Positions 23,981 through 36,289 of a DNA stretch of 64,000 bases are shown in pieces. Within the stretch, counting starts at the first letter, position 1, and every line of letters starts with the position of its first letter. Source of the stretch: Diadema setosum. Taxonomy: Eukaryota > Echinodermata > Echinoidea > Diadematoida > Diadematidae. The notes beneath the pieces were generated by a model, which was given only the letters and a program-made list of their open reading frames with translations, was not told the origin of the DNA and ran no database searches. The position numbers and the translations under genes were made by a program. The stretch is taken from positions 32,521,046 through 32,585,045 of the forward strand of contig CM067068.1 in the NCBI GenBank assembly GCA_033980235.1, in the 5' to 3' direction.

Positions 23981-24438
23981 GACCCCGTTTACAGTGCGGG
24001 GCTGGGCCACGCTTTTAATTCAAACATTTCAATATTTTGTTGTAGTGATCGCTCTGCTTGTAAACAAACGCAATTTGGTATAGTCTGGTTTTCAGATCCT
24101 TTGCCAAATGAATTCTGTGGCGACAAAGTCACCGTTCGGGCAAAGGCCTTTGCCGAAGGAAAAATCCTTTGCAGGACAAAACCACGTTATACTATACTAG
24201 TTTTCGACGTTGAGGGGGTTAATATCGTGAATAGTGAAATAGTATGGGCAGAGGGTCTGGGCTCGGCCGCGGCTCGGCTGCGGCCGCGGCTCGGCTGCGG
24301 CCGAGACCACCTCCAGAGCGTGGCCAAATGCGCGGCCAATTTTGGCCTCGCATTTGGCCTTTTGCGCGTTTACACTGAAATGAAGGAGGGCTCGGCCGCG
24401 GCTCGGCCACGGCCGAGCCTCGCACTGTAAACAGGGTC
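23981..24438. mobile_element. GC-rich element with GACCCCGTTTACAGTGC ends, copy 2
   Basis: Termini GACCCCGTTTACAGTGCGGG (23981) and CGCACTGTAAACAGGGTC (to 24438). It is shorter than the copy at 12334-12972 but shares the middle segment (CTCTGCTTGTAAACAAACGC; GGCAAAGGCCTTTGCCGAAG) and the right-hand CGGCCGAG-rich arm. Confidence 0.82.
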
Positions 24439-26563
24439 TGACTCACAACCAAATTCGAAAGGAATAAGTTTTGTGTAGTTAGTATGATAAGTGTATATAT
24501 GATTGTTTCATTTTCTCTTTGTGATGGTGGGTTTGTTTGTTTTTGCATTGTTCTGTCTTTTTTTTTCTTTCTTTCTTTCTTTCAGGGTTGGTATGATATC
24601 ACATAGCAAAGAGGATTCGTGTTTCGAATGAAGTGTTTTGGTTTTGTTATGATTCCTACTCTAGTGGCTTGTTTGGTTTTACATTGGAATGCATAAGTTT
24701 ACCTCTTCTTTTGTGCCTAATCCAAGAAGAATCAGTTGTTCTTAGACTTATATAACCCAGGGGATTTGTATTCTTGTATTGAACCACATCCCTGTCATGT
24801 ATTGTGAATATCATGAATAGCAGACAGTTTGTGAAATATAATGTGCAAGCACAAAGAGGGAGGGGGAATAGTCATGGTACATGCATACCAGTACAATGTT
24901 TACAATGGATAATCTGTATGGATGTCTATGTTAGTGTGAATTCTTGTGAAGGTATCCAAGATAGTTGGATACTACAGGAGATTATGAATTATTTGTCCAT
25001 ATTTTTAAAGTTACCATATGGATGCCATATCAGATGAGAAACTAAGACTAATATTCACCAGAGCCTACTTGTTTGATTTTGATGACATTGTTTTCTGATT
25101 ATATATTGTTTTTTTTATTAATTGTCTCAATCAAAATAACTTTCTCATGATGACAACAATCTATTTGAATGTGAGAATGAGATTCTGACAGATAACTGGT
25201 CTTATTTATCATGGTGCCTTGTCTGATTGATTTTACTTTTGGGTTCAATAGCCTTTTTCAATAGTCTTTTAGCTCCAGGGCGTTGTTTTTTGTTAGTGTG
25301 TGTATGTATGTGTATGTGTATGGTTTATTGTCCTGTTTACTGATGTTGCCAGCTGTATAATGAGCAAGTTTTTTGTTATCGGTACCCAAGTGACCTCAGA
25401 GCCGTTTACACAGTAAAAGTGTCAGGAGTTACTGCGGCCCTCTGAATAATTTGTTGACCGAGCCCGACTTTTCGGCGATAGCTGAGGGACAATACCACGG
25501 TTATGAATCACCAGGCGTAGGGCAGGCACGGTTGAACTCTCCCCGTCCTCATGGCACTCCATCAAAACCTGTCAGCCATAATTGCGTGTACTTGCAAGAG
25601 TTTTGAATAATCAATTACCTTATTGATTCTCTTTGCACCCTGAAAAGTGCCCATGTGTGATGAGATTACCAGCAAATGAAAACAAGATTTTTTTTTTTTC
25701 CCCTGTGAGACAAGAGTTTGGAGCTTTATACAGCTGTGTAATATCGTCCACATATAGATTTAAAAGAAAATAAAATTCCCTAGCATTTTTTGCCCATTTT
25801 CCTTTGCTCATATTCTGCACAATTAATGCTTTTGTCGTACAATCCACATATTTTTTCCCACGCATATGTGAACAATTTTTGTATGCAAACCAGAAAAACT
25901 GAAGCTCATTTCCTCGATATAAGTCTGCATTTAAGAAGGGATATGTTATACATTGTAGATGAAGATGATATTTCATTTATATGAAAGGATAGAATACATA
26001 TTGAAAGACCATTACTGGTTGAATTCATAGATTTTGACTCAATTTACAAATTTGTGTAAATCTTTCTAATATCAGATCTGTTGACGTTGTAGAATAGTAC
26101 TGTCATGATATTTATGAGATTGTCCAAGGTTTTATGTCATACTTCAACTGATTGTTCTGCAGCCGTGAAAATGCAATTATATCCCGCTTCTGTTGTAGTG
26201 TTCAGATTCAGACGGACAAACAAACCACACACCACAGCGGATAAAAGAAAGGAAAGCTGTGGGAAATGCAATTAGGTCCCACTCCTGTTGTAGCGGACAG
26301 ATTTTAGAAAGCAAACCAACAATGCATTGTCGTGGATAAAAATACATCGAATAAAAAAGATGCCCTCTATGATGAATATCAGAATGTGGACCTGCAGTTA
26401 CCATGGCAATGGCTTCAGCTGTGTGTTCTTTTGTTGCCATGGTGATATTGATAATTCAAAGTCACATTAGCATTGATTTATTTATACCTCACTTAGGGTA
26501 GTCTCTATGACATATGTCAACATTTTGATGTGGTCTTCGACATTTTGTTTCTTCCGTCTGCAG

Positions 26564-26610
26564 GTGGATAAAGATTACGTGATGAAGGAATCAGCCAAAA
26601 TAGAGAAAGA
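26564..26610 (+). CDS. MGAT4: MGAT4-like exon (short, 47 nt)
   Basis: Microexon-sized coding segment after a CTTCCGTCTGCAG acceptor and before GTGAGT. It starts in phase 0 and ends in phase 2, coding for VDKDYVMKESAKIEK plus the first two bases of a glutamate codon completed in the next exon. The spliced product reads ...VFIAE-VDKDYV...EKEFREE, which aligns with the vertebrate segment T-D-I-D-Y-V...L-E-K-E-F. It is too short to be called by ORF length; support comes from splice signals, phase and family similarity together. Confidence 0.9.
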
Positions 26611-27039
26611 GTGAGTATCATCGAGGGTTAAACCCAGATTATCATCTTCCTCTTCATTTTTTTCGGCAGTTTTAAATTTTTTGCTTTTTTGCTTTTTCTT
26701 ATTTTTTTTTTTCCGAATGTCTAGTTTTGTTGCGGGTCAATATAAACCAATTGAAATTGATTTTTGGCCTCTGTGAAAACAATAACCCAACAAACTTAGG
26801 TACATAAGCACTCTAAACTTGTATACATATTTAAGAAATTGATATGTTACTGTAATTTTTTCACATGCAGTACAATTTATACAGCTGTTTCACTTTTGCA
26901 TATCTTATTCACTCAGCTGGGTTTTTTTTTTGTGTGTGTGTATGTGATTTTATGATTGCGTATATGTTTGTTTTGATTCTATTCATTAACTGCTTAATAG
27001 ATTGAAAAAAAAAAGTACAGAGGTTTAAGACTTGGGTTT

Positions 27040-27278
27040 AAAAATACATAGAAATGAGAGGTTTGAGAAAAACAGATTTTAGAAACAGCCATGGAGTGAT
27101 GAAAAGAAGGATGAAAATGAGAGATGAAGGTATGATGGATAGAGGAGATAGAAAAGATAGGATGGGAGGAGGAATAGTAAGTGAAGAGAATAGAATCACA
27201 CCAGATGAGTGGAGAAAGAAGAGAAAAAGAAAAGAGAAACAAAGAGAGAGAGGTGGGGAGAGAAAGAAAAAGAGATGA
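27040..27278. repeat. Purine-rich block (GA-rich on +)
   Basis: Very low in C and T on the + strand with GAGA, GGAG and AAGA words; apparent ORFs are compositional. Confidence 0.75.
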
Positions 27279-28159
27279 AAGTTACATTTATATGTTCCTC
27301 AACTTAAAGATTAGCTCAAAGTTTCAATCTTTGACGATGAGCTTGTAGTTACGCACTCGGAAGTGAGCAATCTTAATTAAAGATTAGTTAATGATCAGTA
27401 CCAGAAGACATCTTATGGTTAACGCTATATCCACAAGCCGCTAGGGGCCCCAGCGTAATGTTTTCGCATCGTGTGGACACAAAAAACGACTTCGAAAGTT
27501 AGCATGACCTCTCCGTGAACCGTATTCCCCCTCAGCTTCCGGGTCATCCTCCGGTGTGTGTCGTACACTACTGTATCTTTGCGCATTATCTGGTTTCTTG
27601 TGAGCGCTGCATGTGTGTGTGTGTTTTTTCCCCCGGTTCTGTGGTTTAATCATCGAGTGGTACTCTCATTTGAAAATGCAATCTTGAAGACTAGGTGTCG
27701 TGTGGAAGCACGTCGTAGTTTAAAACTGCAAGATAGTCAACGAAGTTTAAAACTTTGAAGATTACAAATGTGGTGTGAACGTACCTAAAGAAACCAGTCC
27801 GAAGAGTGAGGCCACTAACGACCAGACCTTTTAGGAGCGATTTCCCAGACATACACACATACTCAGCTGTTGAAATGGAACGGATGTACCTGGGATATTA
27901 ACCCCTTTATCTATCAGCCTTTCCCTATGCAGTTGGAGAAATATGTGTTTATTCAGGAGAAGTGCTACAAGGACTCTTAAGTAGGGCACACACATGTAGA
28001 TCTTTGTTTGAAAGTTGTCACCAAGGTTAGTCAAAAAGCTGGCTTAGATTCCTACGACACGAATTTGAAAACCGTCTGAAGCAGGGCATTTTCTTTTGTT
28101 CCTTTGCTTCATTTTGTATGTCAGCATAGTCATCTAACAAGTTAAGTTGTTACTTTAAA

Positions 28160-28372
28160 GCAAGATATTTTCGTGACATGAAATTTTCGCAAATTGGAGC
28201 CGACGGCCTCTTTCACTACATGAATTTTTTGCAAATTGTCACTGGCATTCAGTGCACACAGTGTAGAAAAGAACTTTCACATGCATTTTAATTTTGCGAA
28301 TCTTGGCTCTCGGGATACTCGCAACATTGAAATTGACGCAAACATTCCTGGTTTTACAGTTTGCAAGAGGAG
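28160..28372 (+). mobile_element. Short foldback element with ...GGTTTTACAGT end, copy 1
   Basis: Shares GACGGCCT, TTTTTGCAAATTGTCAC, AAGAACTTTCA, TGCATTTTAA and ATCTTGGCTC in the same order as the reverse complement of 49405-49622; right end CTGGTTTTACAGT. About 210 bp, non-coding. Confidence 0.7.
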
Positions 28373-28392
28373 GGACGAAAATAACTCACTTT

Positions 28393-28724
28393 GGCCCAAA
28401 TTCATGAAGGTGGTACAAATGAAACCATGGTTTAAACCATGGACAAAAACCATGGAGCGCCAAGTGTCGCATGGAATATTTCATTACGAAATCAGTCATT
28501 TCGTCGATGAAATGATTATTTTGTAACGAAAGGAAAACATTTTGTAACTACTGTAAATGAACATTTCGTCTACGAAATGATAATTACGTTTTCTAAACGG
28601 TCATTTTTGTCGACGAAATGACTGATTTCGCAACGAAATATTCCGTGCGACACTTGGCGCTCCATGGTTTTTGTCCATGGTTTAAACCATGGTTTCATTT
28701 GTACCACCTTTGTGAATTCGGGCC
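28393..28724. mobile_element. 332-bp palindromic element with GGCCCAAATTCA ends
   Basis: Left GGCCCAAATTCATGAAGGTG and right inverse CACCTTTGTGAATTCGGGCC. The arms continue through ACCATGGTTTAAACCATGG, GGAGCGCCAAGTGTCGCA and TTTCGTAACGAAATCAGTCA-type blocks and their inverses, for about 130 bp per arm. Rich in CATTTCGTCGACGAAATG-like palindromes. Non-coding. Confidence 0.85.
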
Positions 28725-29601
28725 ATCGAGAGGAAAAGGTGCACATTATCTAGTAGACATGGGCTGTGCCTGGGATACAAGAAAGGGAATTCATGAGCCA
28801 TAGTATGCAGTATACCCAATCTTTCTACCAATCCCGTTGATTGTGACTTGAGATGTCATAGATACTAGTATCCGTCAAATTTTGCTAGTTCAGCCCAAAT
28901 TTTTGACAGCTTACAATGCCTCCCTCAACTCAAAGAATATGCCTAGGAGGCCAGTCCATCCGCTCCTGCTGACTTTAGTTACGTTCAGGGACTGAATATT
29001 TCCTGGGCAGGAAAATATGTATATTGAACTTGAAAGAAGTTTTTAAAAGTTTATGTTGATTTGCTTGATATGACAGGAAGTCTGATTTTGCCTGTAAGAG
29101 TTGAACTTGGTTGGTAAGCGTTTTTGTAGACACAAGTATCAGAGCCCGCCTCATAGATGGCCTGTTCTTAAAGCTACTAGCACAGATAATATGTATACAT
29201 GTATTCCGAAATGCCTGTTTTAGTAAAATTACTTTCAATCCCTGAAAAGTGAAATTATATGTATTCATCCGATGAATTGTTTGGTGCACATTGATTGCGA
29301 AACTCTGCCTTTCTGTATGAGGTCACATGAATTCTTCTATGAGGCTTCCGTTGAAATGGAAACTCACCAATATCATTCGTGATACTTCCTCAAACTGGGT
29401 GGGTGTAAGTTTTCATGAAAGTGGAGAAAAGCGGCCACCCACTATGGTAGAGACTTTCTCAGGTAGAGAATTTCTCACTTACTACTTGTGTTACCAAATT
29501 ATTTGTCCTCAGCTTCAGGAGCCTGTGGCGTGGAATGTGCCTATGGCGTCTTGCTGACATGGTTAGTGCAGGGGGAGAGAGATAGGGGAAAAAAAAATGA
29601 A

Positions 29602-30373
29602 AGGCCCATTCACACACGAAAGATATCATTTTTTGTGATGCAAAATTTGATTATATTCACTACTGTTCACACATGACCACCCCATCCCCCCCCCCACCTA
29701 AAAAAGACTCATTTGACTGCGAGCAAAGTACGCGAAATCTCCAAAATGCGCATGCCTAAAGATTAGCGAGCTTTCATTACATTATGGGAAGACCTAAGGG
29801 GCGTGGAATCAATCAGCTGTGTTGCTACTAGCAACCAGACAGCAGTCCCCTTTTCAAAGTAGTTTCGCTTTCCGCCGTCAGTGCTTGTACGGTTACATTC
29901 CACGCTTCTTGCTGATTGTTGCATCCTCAATCCAGACCAGACACTATTTTGGCTAAGAATTGTTCTCGATTTCAGGAGGACAGGGAGCTATTCAATCTTG
30001 AGCATGCGCAGAAGCAAATTTGAACGCGATATGATCAAACCAGTGTCCGTGTCGTGCTTGCAAAAGCTCGCTAATGACTGTAGCGTGACCCTGGTCACCC
30101 TAAACTCGGACCCACAGATCTCTACATGGTCAATGCTAGGGCCTAGTTTGGCGAGTTGCATCATGGGAATTAAAAATGGAATCTTTTTTCGTGTGCCATT
30201 CACACATACTACGGGAGGCAAATCATTGTGAGTGTTTTCAAAGAAGATGGAGACAAACGGTTTTCTACATCACGGTGCAGATGGCGATAGTATTGTGTGC
30301 GTGTGTGTCCGCATCATGTTGCAAAAATTGATTCTACACAATCATTGGTTTTGGATGTGTGTGAATGAGCCTA
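29602..30373. mobile_element. ~770-bp element with AGGCYCATTCACACAC ends
   Basis: AGGCCCATTCACACAC at 29601-29616 pairs with GTGTGTGAATGAGCCT at 30358-30373 (one mismatch). A TTCACACATAC-like word also recurs inside. No ORF with transposase features; likely a non-autonomous DNA element. Flanking AATG(A) on both sides may be a target duplication. Confidence 0.65.
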
Positions 30374-31807
30374 ATGTCTGACTTGGTCCTATCACATCAT
30401 TACAGACTACTTGTGACAGGATCCAGGAGTTTAAGTCAAGGTCATTGACCTCTTGGATGCCTAAAAGGGCATTCCTTTGTCTTTTCCACTCAATGTTTCC
30501 TGTCAATGACATATCTGTCATATTTCAGATATTTCCTTTTCCCCTTGGGGAAGTGGGGGGGGGGGGACAAGGAAAAGATATTCTTTGGCCTTTAACCTGT
30601 GAACTTGTTTGCTGGAGGATAGGCCAGCAAAGTTTTAACTCTCCTGCATGTGGTCAAAAGGCTTGTAATGGGTTCAGTAGTAATCATGGGATGTGTTTCT
30701 TTAGCTCATTATTCTTTAGTGCAATTAGTCAGATGTGGCGAAGCAGCTGGGATCAATCACTTTTGTCACATATGTTACAAAGTTTTAGAATACCAAGGGT
30801 CTATGATGCAAAAGATTATAAAAACATTTCTTCTTGTAGAAGGAAGATTGAGGATCACCTGTGATGATATGAATGCAGAGTAGAGAAAGAAAGCCCAATC
30901 CACAAACGCAATGAGACAAGCAGAATATTTCGAGTGAAAATTGACCAAAATAAGACTCATCTTGAGAGAAAAATCATATCCATTTAAATGCGTAATGTCG
31001 TACTTTTATCCTCGCTATATATTCACCCGATGGTGACAAAGATATTCTGTCACAGGAACCATACACTACACCATACATTTAGTTTAGACTTGCACATTGA
31101 ATTGAATGGTAAACACTGTAGTATTTCTGTGTTGTGTTTAAAAGATACGTTGGTGTTCAAGTAGCACCTGGCATTTTCACTTTGAAACATATATTTTCAC
31201 TTGTAATCCTTCTTCCACATCTACCTAAGAAATGGGGGCAACTTTAGTAGATACTGCAAGGTTCCATGACATAACTTTGATATTGAGTTCCAGTCTCGCA
31301 TTTGAATGTGTGAATATTTTCCCCTGAGAACCAGTTTGCTGGCTATTTAATTTACCTAGTCGCACCATGTACATTGAAATGCGGGTATAAATATCAAGCT
31401 TGCGTGCATGAGTTGTTGCTGTGTCAGGCAGTCCTATAACATGTGTGCTTGTTGTCATGACAGCATTTGTTGCAGAAGTTTGCATACATCTTACACACAG
31501 TATTTGTTATTTAACAAATCTATCTTTCCAAGCAGAGTACAGTTCATAGCAGTGTTGGTAATCCAGTGTGCATGCATTAGTTGCTGCCTTGTTAGGCAAG
31601 TCTCACACAAGTTTTTTCGTAGACAGGAACAGTCTTTTTATTTCTTTTGAAAGTACATCTAGCAATTGAACATGGTAGCAAACAGGTCCCTGTAAAGAAA
31701 AACTCATTGTTTTCCATCCCCATCAAACACAATCCTTCAAGATTTGTACAAATGCATTTCCAGTGTCGGTTGCCTCCTGTACTGGCACTTCCAGTAGCTA
31801 ACATACA

Positions 31808-31808
<1 letters not shown>

Positions 31809-31870
<62 letters not shown>
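31809..31870. repeat. (TA)n microsatellite left of the Tc1-type element
   Basis: Uninterrupted TA dinucleotides for about 60 bp, ending exactly at the terminal inverted repeat. Confidence 0.97.
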
Positions 31871-31873
<3 letters not shown>

Positions 31874-32912
31874 TCAGCAAAAAAAGTAAGTTCCCCCCTA
31901 GCATTTGTGGATATATCTCAAAAAGTATTCAACCGATTTTCATAATTCAAACGGAAATGGATAAAGAATTTTATTACTCATAACATGAGTGGCAAATCAT
32001 TGCCACCAGATATCATTATTGGTGTGAAAAAATGCATTTTATGTCAAAATGCATGGAAACAAAAGTTGCACTTTAGTGATTTGCAATGACTTTTACACAA
32101 ATAATCAAACAATCACTCATGATTCTGAACATTTAAGCATGGGTTATTGCATATTTCTCTATCTCTTTCTTTTCATGAGCATATAGTGAAGTATTTGATA
32201 ATTGATATGTCCACCACCCGCAATGACCAGCCGCCATCTCCTCCTCAAACTGTTAACTAAAGTTTGTACTTGGCGCTGCTCAATGTTGGTCCATGCTCTC
32301 TGCAAGATGCGCTGAAATTCTTGCAGTGAAGTGTCATCTTTCAACTTCTTGCTCGCTTTCCACTTAATGATATCCCAAAGATTCTCTACTGGATTACAGT
32401 CAGGGGATCTTGCAGGCCACTCCATACGTTCGATGCCATTTCCCTCAGCAAACTGATCTACAACTTGAGGACATGATGCAAAATGCCAACAGGCACATTA
32501 ATGTGATCAACCTGAATTGGAATTACAAATCACATGGCTTCTACCAATATTTTCATATTGAGAAGGCCTATTGTTCAAAAAGTATGCATAACATCTGTTT
32601 AATAGGGAAGCACATTGTACCTGAAGAAATTCCTGAGAATTACACAATTTAAAAAGATCATTTGATAACTTACATAGGAAATGTGTACAATATGCTCTCT
32701 ATGGCCTAAAGTGCAACTTTTTTTCCCATGCATTTTGACATAAAATGCAATTTTTTACACCAATAATGATATCTGGTGGCAATGATATGCCATTCATGTT
32801 ATGTGTAATGAAATTCCATATCCATTCCCGTTCGAATTATGAACATCCGTAAAATACTTTTTGAGATATATCCAAAAATGTTAGGGGGGAACTTACTTTT
32901 TTTTGCTGAGTG
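31871..32912. mobile_element. Tc1/mariner deletion derivative with long terminal inverted repeats
   Basis: 1042-bp element whose ends are inverted copies starting CACTCAGCAAAAAAAGTAAG. The arms are about 206 bp (31871-32076 and 32706-32912) and imperfect (substitutions and small indels), so the copy is not very recent. It is flanked on both sides by TA and sits inside a TA microsatellite, in keeping with the TA target of this superfamily. It retains a 3' fragment of a transposase gene on the minus strand; the N-terminal DNA-binding half and first catalytic aspartates are missing, so it cannot move by itself. Confidence 0.88.
32159..32476 (-). pseudogene. Tc1-type transposase C-terminal remnant
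   Basis: Minus-strand reading from about 32476 gives VVDQFAEGNGIERMEWPARS, continuing PDCNPVENLWDIIKWK and ending LHYMLMKRKR before a stop at 32159. The W-P-A-R-S-P-D-x-N-P-x-E-N-L-W motif is the hallmark around the third catalytic residue (the E of DD34E) in Tc1-like transposases, and that E is present. The helix-turn-helix domain and both catalytic aspartates are absent, and the upstream sequence is not coding. It is therefore a truncated relic, placed between the two terminal repeats. Confidence 0.88.
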
Positions 32913-32933
32913 TATATATATATATATATATAT
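32913..32933. repeat. (TA)n microsatellite right of the Tc1-type element
   Basis: About ten TA units directly after the right terminal repeat; with the left tract it implies the element landed inside, or seeded, one microsatellite. Confidence 0.95.
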
Positions 32934-33190
32934 ACTGTGTATGCCACATTATACATGTATTTTATGAAGTTTTGATTTTCATGAATTTCGGGAGTTGGAT
33001 GCTATCCTTGAATTTAACAACATACAAAAGTATCAAATCTGATCTCGACATGAATGCGACGTGCACATGTACATTTCTCCGTTCATTACTTGACTTCACT
33101 ATCTCAAATACAGCCACTCGCATCAAAATTGTTGGGAAGTCCCGATTTGGCTTGCTAAATACAGTAGTATATGACGTATACAGTTCTTAC
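32931..33190. mobile_element. ~250-bp foldback element, TACTGTRTATGCC ends, copy 2
   Basis: Starts TACTGTGTATGCC immediately at the end of the TA microsatellite and ends ATATGACGTATACAGT. Colinear with 6872-7110 (TTTCATGAATTTCGGGAG, GATGCTATCC, TGTACATTTCTCC) but more diverged, with most CG dinucleotides lost. Confidence 0.72.
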
Positions 33191-36175
33191 GATACTGTGA
33201 CCCAGTTTGCCAGTCAGCACTGATTAGTACTGCAGGGGCTGTAGCCCATGTAAACACTGCCCCAGTAGGTGCCCTGTTTGATTTGCATTTGGGAAAAGTA
33301 AATTTGGTCAGATTAGGTGTTTACAGATTCAATGGGCCCCTGAAATACTAAGTAAATTTCTACATGACTCCGTTCAATCTGAGCCTGGCCTGCCACAGAC
33401 CTTACAGAATCATGCTTACAATTCAGAATACATTCCTGTACTTGCAGTTTTTAAAGGCCATTATGCCATGCTCTGTTACGCTGTGATGAGTTATATTACT
33501 GTGTGTCCATTTATTTGAACAACAAGAAATATCCATTAAAGCAGTGATTAATGCTACCTGGTTTGAATTGGTAGGAAAGCTCATTAAGATGGTGAACAGT
33601 CATTTGAAACATGAGTGGAGTGGGATGAAGTGGAGAAAATACAAGGTGATGTGTTTTTTATTATTTAGAGAGTTAAATGATGCAGAAGAGAGAGAGGGAA
33701 GGGGGAGAAACAGTGCGAGGAAGGGGGGGGGGGGGTGGAGGAAAAAAGAGAAAGAGAAATGATAAAAAATAAGTATGAAAAAAAGGAGAAAAATGGACTA
33801 AATGAAGAGGACTATTGACAAAATGTAACTGAAAGTAAGGTAGTAGTAATAGAAATCTAAATATTACAGAGGAAGTTCATTGGCAGCTTTACAAAATGCC
33901 CTGCCAAACATCACCCCAACCCCCCAACCCCCCCCCCCAAAAAAAAAGAATGAAATATAAATGCACACTGGGCTTAAAGTTTTTTTTTTTTTAATAATTT
34001 CACTAGAAGTTCATATGAGAGTTTCAAGTGAGAACTTTTATGGCAGGAAATGTAATTGTTTGCCATAGTGTGACTCCCATTCACAATTAGGACTCCTCCT
34101 TTTGGCCTCTCAATTAATGCAAAGTTGCAGGTAACTGACCGCTCTACTGTTCACATGACATCGATGACTGTGTTCAGGCTGCCGAGCCAATTATGGAAGT
34201 GCTTTACAGCAGCAAAAAACTCACAAAATTTCTCGAGTGCAGTAGTGTTGCCAATGTGTATTGCCTTGTGAATGAAAGCTCTAAGCATCCCAGGTTACAC
34301 TGTTGCAATAATTCCTAATTAGAAATGGTCTAACGAGTAGGAATTTTAAGTAGAGCAAGTCCCTCGAGTAGAGGGGGCATTGAGTTGCTATGTGATGTGG
34401 GATAAAAAATTTGGAATATGCCGTATAGCAGTGAAAGCAACGAGAGTGTACCTTTTGTGAAGACGTCCCTAGTACTGCTTCTAAGCAGGAATCTATCTAC
34501 TCGATAGTAATTTTTCCTTCTCTCTTTCTTACAAAGATATTACTATGGAAGTAGATGATCCCAAATCATTAAAGCGAGAAAAAAAAAAAGTGATGGGTGA
34601 CTAATTTTCTTCTCTTTTTTTTTTTAAATCTTCAAGCAAGTGTATTTTAGGTAGTTTTACATCTTTAAATATCAAATCGTAGCCTTTGGGTTGTGAGAAT
34701 GCATCTCTTTCGATTGATGGGCATCACATTGTCTTGTGGGCACCGTCATCAGAGAGAGAGGAGGCTTGGGTGTGGTTGCAACGTAATTATGAGTTCCAGT
34801 TGATTCCCCCCAGATGTATGCATGTGATGGGTAGATGATGAAATTTGGAGGCGGATGTGATGGAAATGTTTATGATTCTGCATCATGTTCTGATCAAAAC
34901 GCCATCTTAGTGAATAAAATAGATGTATGAGCAAATGCCATTAGCACTAATGCAACTGGTAATCTGTTCATAAATGAATTATCATGAAGAGTGCAAAGTA
35001 GATAATAGCCTTGTTACAGAGTGAGTGCATTATTTTGGTACATTCAAAATTGATGATTAGGTGTCTGTTTCCATTTTGTATGATTTGTATGTGTAATGCC
35101 CTGAAAGTTGTTACTGCAGATGCGCACGTGCAAAGAACAAAAACCGGAAATGGCAAACACAAGCGTGCTGTGTTTGCGATGCATGCCTTTTCAAAAAGCT
35201 TTTCATGTTCAGCCTTGACTTTTAACAATTGGCTTTAGAAATTGTCAAACTTGGGTGACTGAGCTGTATAATAATGCAAACATGAATGAACAAAACACAA
35301 TGACAACTCTCTAGCTGACAAAACTTTTATGAATTACGCTGTCACTGTGTTAGGATCGATTGTAGCCAATGGTACCATGTTGATAAACCATTTATAGAAG
35401 TCTTTTATTCCAACCCTCCTATCTACCAAAAATGGTTAAACTCATCACACTTAGATTTTCACTTTGTTAAAAGCATTAAATATCTATTTTGAACTCTCAT
35501 GTGGTAAATCTTTATATCTACACAGTGTAAGTAACTTTGGTAGTATGTCGGACCATGCAGCTAAGATTTTGCAAACAAGGAAACAAATTAAAAGTTCTTT
35601 AGCCTTGTTTTGATATAATGAAAGCACAGTGCCCCATGAGTGCACTGATGATGAAAATGTTAGTGAGTTTTGTCTGTACTCACACAGTACTTGTCTTTTT
35701 TTGTTATGATCATTCTTTATATATTTGAGTGTTTTGTATTTCTTTTGGGGGATTTGCTGGTCTACGTGAGAATAACTGGCTGTCTCTGAAATATAAACGA
35801 ACATGGGAATGACATACTTATCTCTGTTTTCTTCATTTTTGTTGATATTTGTGTGTGTGCATGCGTGCATGCGTGTGCGAGAGAGTTTTTTGTGGATAAT
35901 TGCATTTTAAAAATCTCATTTATAATGCATTAAATGAATTTTAATGTGTTTGCAGTTTTATTTTGTTGTTTACTTTTAAATGAGTTTGATTATTTCTCAA
36001 GGAAATGTTAAAGTTGGAACCTGTGTAAAAATCTCTGTCATCTTACCAATGCATGCAATCATGTTTTGATCTTAACTTTTTTTTTTTTTTTTTTGGCTTT
36101 CTTTCTTTTTGAATAGTCATGAGGGGAATATGTAACTTTCTTTTTCTTTCTCTGTTGTGCTTGTCAAAACTTCAG

Positions 36176-36289
36176 ATTTAGAGAAGAGGTTGGATCCGGC
36201 CTAATAGAAGTCATCTCACCCCCACCAGAATACTACCCAGACCTTAATAACCTGAAGGAGACGTTTGGGGACACAGCAGAAAGAGTCAA
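36176..36289 (+). CDS. MGAT4: MGAT4-like exon (conserved SPPxxYYPDL block)
   Basis: 114-nt exon after CAAAACTTCAG and before GTGAGT, entering in phase 2 and leaving in phase 2. It encodes [20 protein letters not shown] then [17 protein letters not shown], one of the most conserved blocks of the GT54 family ([22 protein letters not shown]). The final two bases AA join the G of the next exon to give lysine. The next exon follows after only 409 bp, the one short intron in the window. Confidence 0.95.

Larger units (their letters stand above)
17411..26563 (+). other. MGAT4: MGAT4-like intron, 9.15 kb
   Basis: Bounded by GTAACG and CTGCAG. It contains a foldback element near its 5' end, purine and tandem repeats around 18.2 kb, the 320-bp tandem duplication at 19.3 kb, two copies of palindromic families (19.8 and 23.5 kb) and a GC-rich element at 24.0 kb. 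The stretches 18400-19310, 20410-21340, 21580-23460 and 24440-26560 are mostly unique AT-rich sequence in which I recognise nothing; 25380-25560 is somewhat GC-richer. Confidence 0.85.
26611..36175 (+). other. MGAT4: MGAT4-like intron, 9.57 kb
   Basis: Bounded by GTGAGT and TTCAG. Holds a purine-rich block at 27.05 kb, palindromic elements at 28.16-28.72 and 29.60-30.37 kb, and the Tc1-type element in a TA microsatellite at 31.8-32.9 kb followed directly by another small element. 27280-28150, 30380-31800 and 33200-36175 are unique AT-rich sequence with homopolymer and purine runs (33690-33780 G/A-rich; 33918-33946 C then A runs; T-runs near 33980 and 36075). 27420-27790 is GC-richer and could be an unrecognised small element. 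Confidence 0.85.
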
